Source: Tetrahymena thermophila SB210
Lineage: Eukaryota; Ciliophora; Oligohymenophorea; Hymenostomatida; Tetrahymenidae
Assembly (NCBI RefSeq): GCF_000189635.1
Contig: NW_002476509.1
Location: 1 to 64,000, forward strand
Reading direction: 5' to 3'
DNA length: 64,000 nucleotides
The position numbers and the translations under genes are program-made. The notes under the pieces were generated by a model, which saw only the letters and a program-made list of their open reading frames with translations, was not told the DNA's origin and ran no database searches. This document shows, in pieces, positions 13,058-26,650 of the stretch; the stretch's first letter is position 1, and each line of letters begins with the position of its first letter.

Positions 13058-14728
13058 TTCTGCTAGTTTTCTATGGTTAAAGCTTCTTCACTATGACTAC
13101 TAATTTATAAAATGTACTAAGTTAGCTATATACTTATTTTTGAGTTATTTTCTTGTAGCTAAATCTAAATGGTGTTATATGACTTAATAAATAGATTTTA
13201 GATTTAATTGATTTATTTTTTTTTAAGAAATTAAAAAAAAAAATTGGGCAGTGATAATTAATTTAATTGTTTATGCATTTAATATTATAATTGAAGTAAG
13301 TATAATCAAATTAAAAATATAGCAATCTCCTATTAGAATTAATTAATCAATTATCTTTTTAATTTAATTTTTCAAAACAAGATATTTTCAAATTTATAAG
13401 AATTATAAAATTCATAATTAAGATTCAAGTTTTTTTTGCTTTTTTTGAGTAATCCTATTCATTTTCTTTTTTTGTTATTCTTGTAAATCAATTAAAGAAT
13501 TTTAAATAAAAAATTAATTAACTTCTTCTATCTAACTAACTATCTATCTATCTACAATATTTTCTATCTCTCTTTATGCTTTATAAAAAAACTCTTCTAT
13601 TTCAATCATAAAAAAAGAGAATAGATAACATTTACATTTATTCTACTCTTCATTACCAAATATGATTATTATTCAAATAAACAAAGCATTTTTTTAATAA
13701 AATTAAAATTTTTATTAATTTTTAATTATCAAGTACTCAATCAGACTATATAAAAATAATAAAATCCTCATAAATTAATCTCTAAAAATACTAAATAAAT
13801 ATATTTTTTATAAATAATCTATTTCTTTTAAATATATTAAATCATATTTTACTATTTGCTTTTATTAATTAAGATTTTAAATTTTGTTAAGTTTATTAAT
13901 TTTATTTTTTTAAGTATTAGGGTGATATTAAAAATATCAATTAATAAATTCATCTTAAGTATTCTTTAACTTATGTTTTTTAAATATAACTATTCAAACA
14001 AAAAAGTTATAAATCAAATTTTAATATGAAATTAAATAAATTCAATAAATTAAAATATTTACATTTAAATTTTTTATGAAGAAATTATTATTATTATATT
14101 TTTAACAACTTATTTATTCAAAATTAAATAAATAAATTTAATTTTAGCTTAAATACATATGAAAATCATTCTAGTTTAAGTTTATTTTTTTGATTTTATT
14201 ATTTTTTAATCCTATATTTCATAAAAGATTTTTTAAGATAAAAGACTGCTTGAGAGTTTATTTTTATTTACTAAAAATCAAATAAATAATTTTAAAATAT
14301 TTAATGTTATATTTGGATATAATTAGAGTTATTATTCTAAATTAGAAATGACTTTTGATTGAAATTTATTTAAGTAGTATTTTAATATTTTAATTAAATA
14401 TTTTTATAATTTTAATACAAGAATTTAAAAAATTTTTTATTAATTTTAATATTATTTATAAGTTTTGTTTTATATTTAATTTAGATTATTTTCTTTATAT
14501 TTTTTTATTTGTTTTTTAGACAAATAAATGATTTCTTGATTGAATATTGCTCAGGAACAGTTATTAGAATATCTTTTATTTGCAAGAAAAAAATTATATA
14601 TTGACCTGACTAAATTTTGAAATACAAGAAAAGTATTTGATTAATGTAAAAAATATATTAAAAAAACAAATAAAGAGACAACCTATATTTATAAGCGATA
14701 AAAAGAATATAGTTAGTTATAATTAGAA
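13058..14728. other. Divergent intergenic region
   Basis: This lies between two divergently read starts and should hold both promoters. It contains a TCTA/CTAA-type simple repeat near 13527-13556. The last ~200 bp (14528-14728) has coding-like composition in the frame of the next gene but includes two TGA codons; see findings. Otherwise A/T runs only. Confidence 0.55.
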
Positions 14729-15454
14729 ATGTACAATTAATATTAAAATTAAATTATATATCCCAATTAAAATAGTTAGAATTTTAACAGCTAGTAGCAG
14801 TATCAATAAGGAGGTTATTTTTATAATAATATGAATTAGATGTAAGTTTAACCTTCCTTTCTTAATGAAGATTTCTTTGGATTGACTGATCCAGATTTTG
14901 GAGCTTAAGATTTAATAAATGAAATATTATTTGATGCATATAATGCATGTGTTATATTTAAAGATAGGAAACAATAAATTGAAAGCTTAATAAAATCATT
15001 GTATGAAAAATATGAATAATAGAATATTAAAAACCAAAATAATTTCAATAGTATACTATCTCAAGATTTATAAGAAATTGTAAATGATATAGAGAAAGAT
15101 ACAATCAAAATCATCATTGAAAAAAGAATTATCAATACTAAGATTGTTGAAAAGTTTTAGGAGCTTGCAGATAGCTTTGAAAGATCTAACTTAATTCAAA
15201 TAGATAAAATAAAAAGTAAATACTAGGCTTTAGGATTGCTGAATATCATTCCCGAAGAGTATGTTGATTGGATAAACATTATCAAAGAGTCTTAATAAAA
15301 GCTCAACATTATTACTGGATATTCCAACATAATATAAAATACTTACAATAATATTTTGGAGTATGAATAAAAAATAAACCCTAAAAGCATTGCTTAGAAG
15401 TTAGATTAGTTTGAAGAAGACACAATAAAGTTTATATAAAACTATTCAGATTGA
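14729..15454 (+). CDS. Hypothetical protein, 241 aa
   Basis: Intronless frame from ATG to TGA under the ciliate code. Residues 1-40 are Q/N/Y-rich (MYNQYQNQIIYPNQNSQNF). A helical, charged region follows (LSQDLQEIVNDIEKDTIKII, EKRIINTKIVEKFQELADSF). Near residue 170 comes the motif GLLNIIPEEYVDWINIIKES. No signal peptide or membrane segment is seen, and I do not recognise the family. The chosen ATG is the only one after the last in-frame TGA, but about 40 upstream codons back to that TGA also look protein-like (RKVFDQCKKYIKKTNKE). A further exon or a different start is therefore possible. Confidence 0.65.
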
Positions 15455-16161
15455 CTTTTTTAAAATGTAGTTTTTATATGAAATAATTAATCTTATATAC
15501 AATTAATTTTTTACCTTAAAAGAGTGTGAATTATATATGTCAAATTTTTTAATTTCTGTAATGATTTAGAATTTAATTCAAAAATGTTTAAATTTTATAG
15601 AAATTGTTTTTTAAATTATGTTTTAAATATGGAAGGAAACTTATTGAACATTTTAATTAGATTTTACACTGTTTAAAATTAATAACCTTTAGAGATAGAT
15701 AGATAAATAACTTAGATATATGATTTAAGACACATATATAAAAGCATTTTTATTTATATAAAGGGATTGAAATAAATTCATCATAACTTTTTATTACTTA
15801 AAATAAATAGTGAGTAAAAGTCTTAAAGCAACCAAATTCTTTTAAGATTTAATTTAATCTTTAAAACAGACCACATTTACTAGTTGTTTTTCATCACTTT
15901 TATTGACCTCTCTTTAAATAGATTTATTTATTCTACTTTTTATTGATTATTTAAGTGTTAATTTTGAATTTTAATCAAAATTAGTTGAATGACTTCAAAA
16001 TTTTTTTAGATAAGTAAGTTATATTATGAGTATTTGAGTGTAGATAATTATACATTTTTATTTATTTATTTAAATAATCATTTTATTTTTAAAATTTAAA
16101 ATTTTTTTTATTTTAAGATGTTTGTTTGATAAATTATTTAAATTCATCTATGATTTTTCTT
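15455..16161. other. Intergenic, convergent 3' ends
   Basis: AT-rich spacer between two converging genes. No coding-like frame, RNA gene or repeat of note was seen. Confidence 0.6.
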
Positions 16162-19075
16162 TCATTTAAATATCCAAAATGTTTTTTTCTTTTATGATTG
16201 CTGCACACCGACTTCATAATTATCTGCAAATACAGAGTTTCCTCCCACACTTCCTCCTGTACGGCGTTATTTTAATATATTTTTGAGTTTTGTATATTTC
16301 TGCTGGAAGTAGTCTTTGTCTTGACTTAATTTAAGCATCTACTCCCTATTTTCATTAGCTATTTTCTCCAATACGCGCACTTCTTCTTTATAGAAATGCA
16401 ACTCTTCTGTAAGCTACAATTTTTAAGTAACAAACTAAGTTTCAACTCTGTGGCAGTGAGCTTTAAAGGAGTTCAACTCGTTGATCAAATCTGCTTCTTT
16501 GTTTGTCAATACTTTTTCTTTGCGAACTTCTTGCAGCTATTTAAGAGTTTGCTTAGCTTCATTCTAGAGCTTTTCAATAGTTACTTCAAGTCCATTTATA
16601 GAGCATTCAAGCTTCTAGTTTCTTAGTTTCAAATCTATGTTCTCGTTTACTAAATCTTAAATATTGATGTTTTCTATGTTATAGCCTCTTGCTATTTAAT
16701 CGTATGTCAGAGTATCTCTTTAAGGAGAATTGTTGGTTTGGTTTTGTTAGGGGAACATAAATTACTTTTTGAATTAGTTTCTAGCGCTGTTTCTCTAAGG
16801 CTACAGTGGATTTATAGATGCTTCAGTTATATTAAAGGACTCCTTCTTTCTGCGATTTTAATTGCTAGAAGAAGATTAAATTGATAATTTTTGCTCTGGA
16901 AGATCTCCAATCGAATTTTAAGACTCATAGTTGTTAGGTGATAAGTCTTAGTCTAAAATTTCTTGGCTTTTTTCTTAATATCCATTTTATTCTGAGTTTA
17001 AATTAGCTTTTTCAAGTTTATCTGTCTTTTCCTCCTCAATACTGAAGTCTTCATCTTCGAATTCGAACCCTAGTTGAGTTTATTTTGGATTTGAGGTTCT
17101 CGGAGCGCTAGCGTTAGATTTTCTTGAGGACGATTCTTTGCTGTTAGCATCTTAAGCTTCTTAATTAAAGGACTAAACTTAATTAGATGAATGCAAATGT
17201 TCAATCTTTTCCAAATTTTATGAATCTTTTCTTATTTACTGAGGTGTAACTTATCTAAGAATCTCCTAAGAAGGTGTAGATTTTATAGCGCCATTGTTTG
17301 AATGAGATGAGTATTTTCTAATACGATCTCCTTAGTTTCTAAGCTCCTATTCTAAAACAGTTTTTTCTTTTTCGTACCTTTCAGTAATCTCTTTGATTCT
17401 GTAATGAATATCACGTGAGCTTTCATCAATTTTTTCTTAAAGCTAGTCATTCTATTCTTCCAAATTTCTTATTGTCTACTTACTGTTCTCCAAGTTTTCT
17501 TTTAGCCTTTTATTTTCAGAATCTAAATTTATCTGGACTTTCATCAGTTCGTCTCTTTTTTACTGAAGCTTTTCTAAGGAGATTAACTTCTCAGTATTAT
17601 CTCTTTCAGTTTATTTACGGTAGTCATCAAATTCCTTTGAAACTTATTTTAACTAACGACTAACTTCATCTAATTACTCAGCTTGCTTAGTCAAGTTGCG
17701 AATCTTAACCTCATACTGTTCTCTCTCTTTTCTAAACTCTTCGCGTGTATTTTATAGTAACTTTTAAGAATCACTTAAATATTTTTCCTAATTTCTTAAC
17801 TTTTCTTCAACAATTTGCAATTACTGCATTAAATCAGCTTCAACGCTCTTAGCACTGTCTATATGTTACTGCATATTTTCAAGTACTCTCTCTGTGATTT
17901 GCTGTTCTAAATTCATCAATTGTTCTTCATGCTGAAGTTAGTCCTATTCAAGGCGCTAAGCTAAATCCATGCATCTTTCTTCTAAAAACTGTATTCTTTG
18001 ATCATATTCCCTGCGGATAGACTCAATCTCTTCTTGGTGAATCTCATTGTTTGTATTCATCATATTTTAGTCCATGTTTTGCATATTATATGTAAGTCCA
18101 TCTAGTTACTCCTATAGCTCAATAATTATTTTCTCCTTTTCGACAATAGTATCGATGGCTCCTCTCTTTATCTATTCTACCTCAGTTTACAATTCATCAT
18201 TACGTTTTTGCAACTCCATGCATGTACTGACTATTTTATCCTTAATAAAAATAATTAATTAAATTTAGATAGAGCCTTCCTTACATTATTGAAAAAGAAA
18301 GTAGCTTAAAGCTTTAATTTCATTACAACATAAAGTAATACAAATAAATTTATTTTTTTTACCACATCTATATCTTCATTTTAATTTTTTTATGGCGAAG
18401 AAGACGACAGTCTCTCAACTTCACTCTTTAAATATTCATTTTCTTATTCCATATCTGTTAACTAACGAAGCATTTCATGAGCAATTTACTGCTTTTCAAA
18501 TAACTCATCTTCTACTATTGTTAATCGTTTTTGTAATTCGTCGGCCTCCTTATTTTCCTTAATGTCAGCTAATTTTTTCTACAGGATATCTTATAATTCT
18601 TCTACTCTCTATTTCTCATTTGCCAGCTATGCATTCATCTTTAAAATTAAATGGTAAAAAAGTAAATTTTATCATACTTTAAGCCAACTTTGGCAAATAA
18701 ATAATTGCCCTAATTTTCATTAAGATGAAAAACTAATTATACCTCTATTTCCTTCTTCTTGAAATCAAGATCCATGTACCTTATTTTTTTGCTGAGCTCT
18801 TCTATTTCTGCCTATTTTTGCTAAATCTTCTAGGAAAGCTTTTTGCATAAAAATGATAATTTCAGAATTCATGAGATTTATTCAATACAATTAATCGTAA
18901 ATCTATGTAAACAGAAAAGTAGAAAAGAGAATGAATTAAAACCAATTTTGGTTCAGTTTGATATCCTGATCATTCAAAAAAAATAAATTAAATGCCTGCC
19001 TACATCAAAATCTTAGTCATCCTCCTCAACCTCGCTATCTTGATCCTATATTTTTTTATCCTTTAATTTGTTCAT
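16162..19075 (-). CDS. Long coiled-coil protein
   Basis: About 840 aa in four exons. An acidic N-terminus (QDQDSEVEEDDQDFD) leads into an almost continuous heptad-rich coiled coil. Sample segments are QAEIEELSKKIRYMDLDFKK, EEIESIRREYDQRIQFLEER and KEITERYEKEKTVLEQELRN. A disordered Ser/Asn-rich linker with an acidic patch (GFEFEDEDFSIEEEKTD) follows. A second shorter coiled coil (ENIDLKLRNQKLECSINGLE to QQKYTKLKNILKQRRTG) precedes the tail QQSQKKKTFWIFK. Coiled coils of this type are typical of basal-body, cortical or golgin-like structural proteins, but no GRIP or other diagnostic domain is seen. The start at 19075 is the simplest choice. The frame stays open upstream, and a spliced start at 19296 (MKNEYVCILR joined to AEFNKKHIF) has a matching phase and may be the true N-terminus. 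Confidence 0.82.
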
Positions 19076-20179
19076 TTTATTTATACACGCTTTCTTTTTA
19101 ATTTCAGAAAGAAATATATGTTTCTTGTTAAATTCTGCTAAATAAAGTAAATAAATAAATAAATAATATTTTTTTGATAAATGGGTACTAAAAATTTATT
19201 CTTCTAGTTTTTTGCAAAAGAAACTTTCACTATAAATTACATTTGTTTTAGTTTCACACATTCACCTCTTAAAATGCATACATATTCATTTTTCATCATA
19301 TAGTGTAATAAAATTAAGTAATTTTTAAAATAAATTTTGATAATCCTTCAACATTTATATCAATATATGATAAATTGCATAATATTTGTTTATTTATTTT
19401 ACATTAAAATAATAGAATACTCACTCTGTAAGTATTTATTAACACATCCTTTTAAAATAGTCCATAGAAATTTAATTGTTTCATTAATAAATAAGAAAAT
19501 ATAAGCAATCTATATTAATTTCAAAATCTTCATACTCAGTAATTATTGTATAGGAAGTGATAAATAAAGATGTATTTAAATAATAAAAAACGTTAATAAA
19601 ATTTTACTGTAATATTTATTAGAGAATAAACTAAAATAAAAAAGAGAAAATATTATATTTTAGGTTGTTTCTCTAATTGTATCAAATTTTTGGATATTTT
19701 AAAATATTAAATGTATAAAAAATTATAATATTTTATCACTTTTTATGTTTATCTCCTAATCGTTTTTATAGAACATAATTAACATAAAAAATATATAAAA
19801 GTTTAATTTGATTTTAATGCTTAGCATTATTTTAACAAAATTAACTTTTATTATTTAAAATAAAAATAATACATTTTATATTTTTTAAAATAACTTATTT
19901 ATTATAAAATTCAAAATATAAAATTAATAAAAATAAAAATCGATTTAGAAAAATATTTTAGTTTAGAAAATGTAACTCATTATTTTCAAGCAGCAATTAA
20001 ATAATTTATCTTGAAATGATTATTTCTATTAATTCTTCATACAAGAATTTAATTAAAAAAATAAAATTAATCTCCCTATTAATAATATGAATATAAAAAA
20101 AGAAATGATTAAATTTTTAAATCAATTAAAAATATTAAAAAAATAGCTTATAAAATCAAAAAATAAAATAAATAGATAA

Positions 20180-20223
<44 letters not shown>

Positions 20224-20632
20224 TATTTTTATTCTTTTTAATTTTATAATTTAAAAGTTCAAAATATAAAATCTTAAACTCTTTTTTATATATTAAGTTA
20301 TATATATGTTTCTATTTAAAATAATCAATAAATAATAAAATATATTTTAATGTATTTTTAAAATGCATAATTTTACTTTTAAATGAAATTTAAGAATCAA
20401 TCAATATAATTTGATAAAAATAATACGTTATTTAATTAATTTTGATGTAAAAAGTAAAAAATTTTTTTATTATTAAGAGTACTTAATAGACAGAAGCTGA
20501 ATTTCTTAGAATTTTTTTAAATTTAATGATAGTGTATTTATTTATTTTAATTTAAATAAATATTTAATTAAGTAAATATGAGTTCTTTTATAGCTATTAA
20601 CATGAAATAAATAAATAATCTTCAATTAATTT
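19076..20632. other. Intergenic, AT-rich, with tetranucleotide repeat
   Basis: No convincing gene beyond the possible extra N-terminal exon of the preceding coiled-coil gene (up to 19296). It contains a long GATA microsatellite, listed separately. Confidence 0.55.
20172..20223. repeat. (GATA)n microsatellite
   Basis: About eleven to twelve near-perfect GATA units, preceded by imperfect AATA/GATAA units. This is a simple repeat, likely variable in length between strains. Confidence 0.95.
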
Positions 20633-23600
20633 TCATTTTTAATTAACATTTTTAATTTAATTTTTTAATTTTTTGTTAATTTTAAAGAAAACTTATTATA
20701 ATAGTTTGAAAGGGCTTATTAAAAGATCTTTTTCAATTATGTAGTCTGTATAATGCTAAGAAGACGCATATTCTAATAGCTTGTAATTAATTATAGCCTA
20801 TTTATTATTTTCTAACAATTTATCTTCAAACAAAAAATCACTGTGAGTATACAATTCATCATCTAATTGAAGATATTTCTTTAAAGCTTTTATCTGAAGA
20901 TGATAAAGGATATTATATTTTGAAGATTCGATAAACCTTCTTTATATCTACTATATTCTACCATCAAACTCTTGTTTTAATAGCCCAACTTATGCTTCTA
21001 TTGAGTGTCCTATAAATTTTTACTATTTTTTTAATGAGAGAAAGTCATAATCTATGCAGATTTAACAAAATCTAAAAATAGACATTCCATAAATAAAATC
21101 CTTTTATATTCCATACTCTATCAATTATAGATGTGTAAACTTTTAAAGAAATGCGACTGACTCGTCAAAAATCCCATAAAATTTATTAGAATTAGCAATC
21201 GAAAATTGCAAATCATGCTCTTGCATAAATATTTAGGTCAGTTCCTCTTTATTTAATTAATCTTCCAAAGGTTCAATAGAGTAATATATAAAGAAAAACT
21301 AATCTAAAGTCATGAAATTTATATCATAAATATCTGCAATAAAATATAAATCAAAATAATTTTAACAAAAGTTTTGCTTAACTTCCTAAGTATATATTTT
21401 CATCATAAAATTAATAGCTTCGTCAGCATTTATCATAACTTTGTTTGTTTAAAAAGTTTTATTTTTCATTTGTTGTATTTGCCTGTCATAAGCTTAATAC
21501 TATTTTAAAGGTATTACTTAAGCAAAGCACGACATAAAAAATTCATAAACTTTTGACCATCCTATAAATATTTTTTCTCCTGTATTTTAAAAAACACCAG
21601 CTCCATTCTAATTAGAATCATCTATCTTCTAAATTAACTCCAATAAAAATTTATAATCAATATAATCTATCTCTCCAACCAGCAGATTGAAAAACATATT
21701 TACTCTTGTGTGAGAATTTTTTAGCTAATAACAACAATAAACTGTTTCTTTGAATCTCTTCTCAGTAGATTAGCTGTAACCTAAATAATTTATCATGTTT
21801 ATTAAAACAACTTTGTTGCAAGAGCAATTTTTATCCAAAAAATAAAAAAATATTTTCATTATTTTTTTTTCTTTAAAATAAATTAAAAAAAATCTTTTAA
21901 CAAAATAAAATTTTTTCAATAAATCTTTGAATAAAAAGATTTTCTTTGATAAATATTGAAATAATAATAAAACAATTTATTAAATTATTTCAATGCATTT
22001 TTCTCAATCTAAAAGATAAAATTAATTTTAAAAGAAATTAATTTAAATTGATTTGTATAAGTTAATTACCATAGTTATTGATGAAATAATCAAATGAGAA
22101 GGCATGAAAAAATGGGAAGGTGTTGTTTGTATTTTTTTTAAGATATTTCATTAACTCAACCATAATATTTCCAAATACTTTAAGAATATTATTAATCTTT
22201 TATTCTTTCAGGTCTAAGGCTTGATTTGGTTTTTTATTTATTTTTTAAATGACTTTTTCTATTATTCTAGTAGATTATCTTGTAATTTTATTAGAATTTA
22301 TAGAGACCCTAAGTCTCTTAAAAATGTTTTCAACAGGAGTAATTAGTTTTAACTCTCTAAGGAGTTGCTAAGTTGATATTTTTTCGTTAGCTTAATTTTT
22401 TTGATTTGTAATTTTTAGAGCTTTTGGAGAACTTTTTGATAATTAAATATCCTCGTCTTCGTTGTTAATTTAAATTTCAGGTATTTTTTTTGGAGTTTAT
22501 TCCTGTGAAAATGAAGATGTTTTATTCCTAATATCTAAGGTTAATGAAACTCTAGCATTATCTATTATTTAAGACAGTACACTAGACCTTCTTTTTACCT
22601 TAAAAAAATAAATTTAACTAAAATACTCACTATAAATGTGAAAATTACATAGAATTCTTCTTCTTCTTTTATTCTTGAGATATTTTTAGAAATACTTAGC
22701 TATTCAAACTAAGAAGACTCGTTATTTTTCTTTATTATAAAAAATAATTGCAAATTTTAATTTAATAGAATAATAATTACATCAACTGTGTTTTTCTTAT
22801 CCAATTTTATTGGACTAAGCGAAATAGACTCTTTTTTCTAATTTTAAGTAAAGTTCATATTTAAATTATTCGCTTCACCCTTTTATTCTTCTTAATTAGT
22901 TATAAACTAAAAAAAAGACTAGTTTTACGTATTTTAATTTTATATTTATAAATTTTTTTAACTTTTTAAATTGATTTCAGTCAAAATAATATGACTAGAT
23001 TTTTTTTAGATTTCAGAAGATTCATTACTTTCATCACTTTGACTACTCCCGCTTGATGATTTCTCACTCTCACTCTCACTCTCGCTATCTGATTAATCTG
23101 ATTCTGATAATTCTTCTTTATTCTTTGTATTTACAATTTTATTTTAAAAGCTGCTTAATTTTATGTTTGAGGTATTACTTTCTTAAATAAATGATTTTTC
23201 AATTTTATTTAATTGAATTAACTTCTCATCTTTTTTTTCATAAATTAACGAGTTTTTCTTTTATATCTCTTATTTATTTTCAAAATCTTAAGCTATTTGT
23301 TAGTATTTATTTTCAAAATCCTATGCTATTTGTTAGTATTTGTGATAATTATCAATTTTTTCTTCTTTTTCTTATCCTTTTTTAATTGAAGCTTCTTTTA
23401 AAAACTAAAAACCAACTATTAAATTTTTGGATGCTCTCTGAAGTTTGTAAAAAGAGCTCTTTTAATGTGACAAAGAATCTGATAAATTTGAAGGTGATTT
23501 GATTATTTTATCCATTTCCAAATTATTAAAAGATGTCACACTTACTTTTTTTGAGATATTTTTGAAAAAATCATCCTAATAATATTAAGGAAAATATGTT

Positions 23601-26600
23601 TATTTAATATATTTTCAAAGAAAACCTTACATTTTATTCAGAACTGGTATCATTTTATATATAATTCTAAACATTTTATTTAATAAATTTCTAATACATG
23701 TGATATAAGACAACTCTATTTGCATTCACTAAAATTTCCATATGATTTTGTTTAACACCAATTTATAAATTTTTTGAAATTTTTGTTTGAGCATTTTTTG
23801 TAGCAAAAATTGAAGTGATAAATTTGTAAATTTTTGAAATATTGCCATCAATATAATCAGCAATATTATTAGAGTCTTGTTAGCTGTATTCTTATTTAAG
23901 TGGTATCTTAGATAAAATTTATTAACAACCTTCTTTAAATTTTAAAAAATCTAATTAAATAAGATTTAAATCATTTTATTTTTCTAGTTTGCTATAGTTT
24001 AAATAAAATTAGTTTTAAATGAAGCCTATAAAATTTTCATTAATTAACTGAATCTACTGCTGATCTTATAAACTTAAACTCTAATTTTAAAATAATCAAA
24101 TAAATTTTAATTGATTTCTTTATGATTTTAAATTACTTCATTATTTGTAATTAATGTTCTAATATCTGCCTAAATCTCTCTACTCACTATTTTCGGTGCA
24201 ACTTATATTTAAACGGACACTTGCTTAATTGGGGCAGGAGTAGCTTAGATTTCTGCATTTTCATATTTTACAAGCGATGAAGTATCCACACATTTACTAT
24301 CAGTTTTAAATAAATCTGAGGTATCTACGCATTTATTGTCTAAAATATTATCATCAACAGATTCTTAGTCCATTTTAAGTTTATTTTTTAAGTTTTTTTA
24401 GTACTCTTCGTCCTAAAATAAATCAAAACAGAAGTAAATCAATAAAAATATATTATTTATCTTAAATCCAATTTATTTAATTTAAATTCATATTTAAAAA
24501 AAATCAACCTCCTCTTCAATTTTTTGAGCTAAAAGAATTTCCTTTTCTTTCAAATTTTATCTGAGCTGATATGCTTCCATTAATTTAGATTTTTACTCAT
24601 CGTAAAGATTACTAAAGTATTCAAATAATTTTGTTCTAATTTTTTCTATTTCATCTTGGAACCTATCTTAGATATCATTTCGACTAAACTAATCTAGGTA
24701 ATCGTTTTATTATGTAAACATAATCCCTTCTATTCTCATTTTTAATCCCTTAAAAAAAGAAAAACTAGAATAAAAAATTGAAAATTTTATTTACTTAATT
24801 TTCTTTGACAACATCTTCATACATCTACATATATTATTCTAAATGCTACTATTAATACTCATTTCCCTTTTCTAACTTCTGCCACTTCTTTCTCAAATAT
24901 CTAATTTAATATTTTAACAATTTTATAATTTATTGTTTATTAATGAGAATTAATAAATTAATTTTTAAAATTAACTAAATTTAAAATAATTGAAAACAGT
25001 TTAAAAATTGTGTTTGAGATTAACAAAATAAGCAAGTAATTCAAAAACTTAAAAAGATGTTTAATTATTTTCTTAAAAGTTGATTGGAATAAGTTATTTG
25101 AAGAACTTTAAAATTGAAAAAATTTATTAAAATAATACATACCTATTTTCAGACCTCAGCTTATTCATGTAGTTTTCTTTTGTTTCTAACTTTTCATATA
25201 ACTCTTTGATCTGCTAGTTCTACACAACTATATCATTAAGATACATTTTATGTACATTGTTTACTCTTTTAAAATTTTCTGATTCAATTTTTATGTTAGT
25301 TTGTTAAGTTTTTTAGAAGAATTCGCTTATTACTGTTGAATAAATGCTCCAAACTTTAGTTAGCAGCTAAGCTCTTTCAGAGCATGTTGATTTCAATTGG
25401 CGAGATATTTCACTAATTATTCCATCGAAAATCAACTCAAATTTTTCATAGAAATCATAATAAGAAGTTATTTATTCATTATAAACTTTATTTATCATAT
25501 TGTCAAGCCACTCAGATAAAATCTTTGTGTCCTTTCTCTCATCAGGTTTTTTAAATTAGCTATTTTATGAATTATGATAAACCAATCGATGAGATTTTTG
25601 CAAGCTATCGGTCATATTTTTAACTTTTTCTATGTCTAAAATAGAGCCATCTTCTAGCTAAATTAAAAAAGGGTTTTTTTAACCTGAAAATTAGTTTTTT
25701 TATTCTTATTTTAAACTTTCAAGATATTTTTCTCTTCTTATTGAAGGAAATTCTTTTTCATACTTTGGTAGAGCTATTTCATCATTAGAGATAAGCTGCA
25801 TATAAAAGTTCTCTTTCTTCTTTAATTTTATACCTTACTATCTCAATTAGATTATTTTCTCCACGTCTTTAGATTTTAGAATCTAACTACTTGATTCATC
25901 TTGGTTATTTTTACCTACTGCAAAAGTGATGATATTTCCTTTATTTAAAGGGGATTAGTTAGGACATGATTACTTAGCATTTTCTGAATTGTAAGTTTAA
26001 TAATATTCATCTTTTTAAAAATTTTATTAAGAATGTGAGTTGGATTTCTAATGTAAATCTCTTAGAATGCTACTATTATTTGGCTAAATCGATTAAGATT
26101 GTCTTCTCTTAACACCGTCTAAAATTGAATCTTCACGAAAGGTATTACTATTATATTATGTAAATAAAAACTATCCACTTTATTAGAATCTTGCACTTTC
26201 AGATTTTTGAATCGATAGTTATCCACTATTCTGTAAAGTTGTGTTCATCGAGTCTATTTTTAAAAATTTTAAAATGTCAATGTTCTAATTAGTTATTGTT
26301 CTACTTTGAGATGTTCCAAATTGGTTTTGATTTAAATACTCTTTTATACTTGAAGAATCAAAAAAAGTGCTTTAGTACTAAGAATTCTTTCTTTCTTTTG
26401 TCTGTTTGCTAAACCTCATATGATTTTAAGAAATAGCTTCTATACTTGAATAATCATTTAAAATACTATTTTAATCCCCTTGTTCGATGTTAGTAGATTT
26501 TAATCTACTAACTTTTATAGGTTATGTTTTTCTCAGCTCCTAGCTATCAAATGATAATCTACAATTACTGTTTTTCTTTCTAAAATCGCTGATGAATTAT

Positions 26601-26650
26601 CGCGCTGTTAAAGTACTAATCTTTTCAGATACTTTTTTCTATTGGCTCAT
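20633..26650 (-). CDS. Large cilia-type protein with axonemal dynein light chain (p28/AXDND1)-like motif, copy A
   Basis: About 1,720 aa in nine exons. The N-terminal ~340 residues are Ser/Asn-rich and disordered. Near residue 410 lies ISEISRQLKSTCSERAQLL, which fits the [IV]RQVxxxCxERGxLLxK signature of axonemal dynein light chain p28 and AXDND1. A coiled coil follows (QNQQIKELYEKLETKENYMN). A conserved block with DTSDLFKTDSKC and EIQADI comes next, then an 11-residue tandem repeat, an acidic Ser/Glu stretch and a helical C-terminal domain. The next gene upstream has the same order of blocks, so the two are paralogs. The last exon (21810-20633) would look like a separate 408-aa gene. However, its HTRVNMFFNLLVGEIDYIDY matches the copy-B C-terminus (HPRINLVSKFLTGEYDLSDF), and the phase-1 splice after Tyr is at the same place in both. 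The dynein-related role is inferred from the motif alone. Confidence 0.72.
23273..23338 (-). repeat. Tandem 33-bp duplication inside a coding exon
   Basis: Two adjacent 33-bp units differ at two bases and encode two copies of YQQIAQDFENK. The reading frame is kept because 33 is a multiple of three. It lies in the coiled-coil part of the copy-A AXDND1-like gene. Confidence 0.9.

Noticed and set aside
17049-17064. TTCGAATTCGAACC-like string resembling a tRNA B box
   Set aside because: It lies within the coding frame of the coiled-coil protein (FEFEDED region), and no cloverleaf or A box surrounds it.
20172-20223. CRISPR-like or satellite array
   Set aside because: It is a plain GATA microsatellite without spacers.
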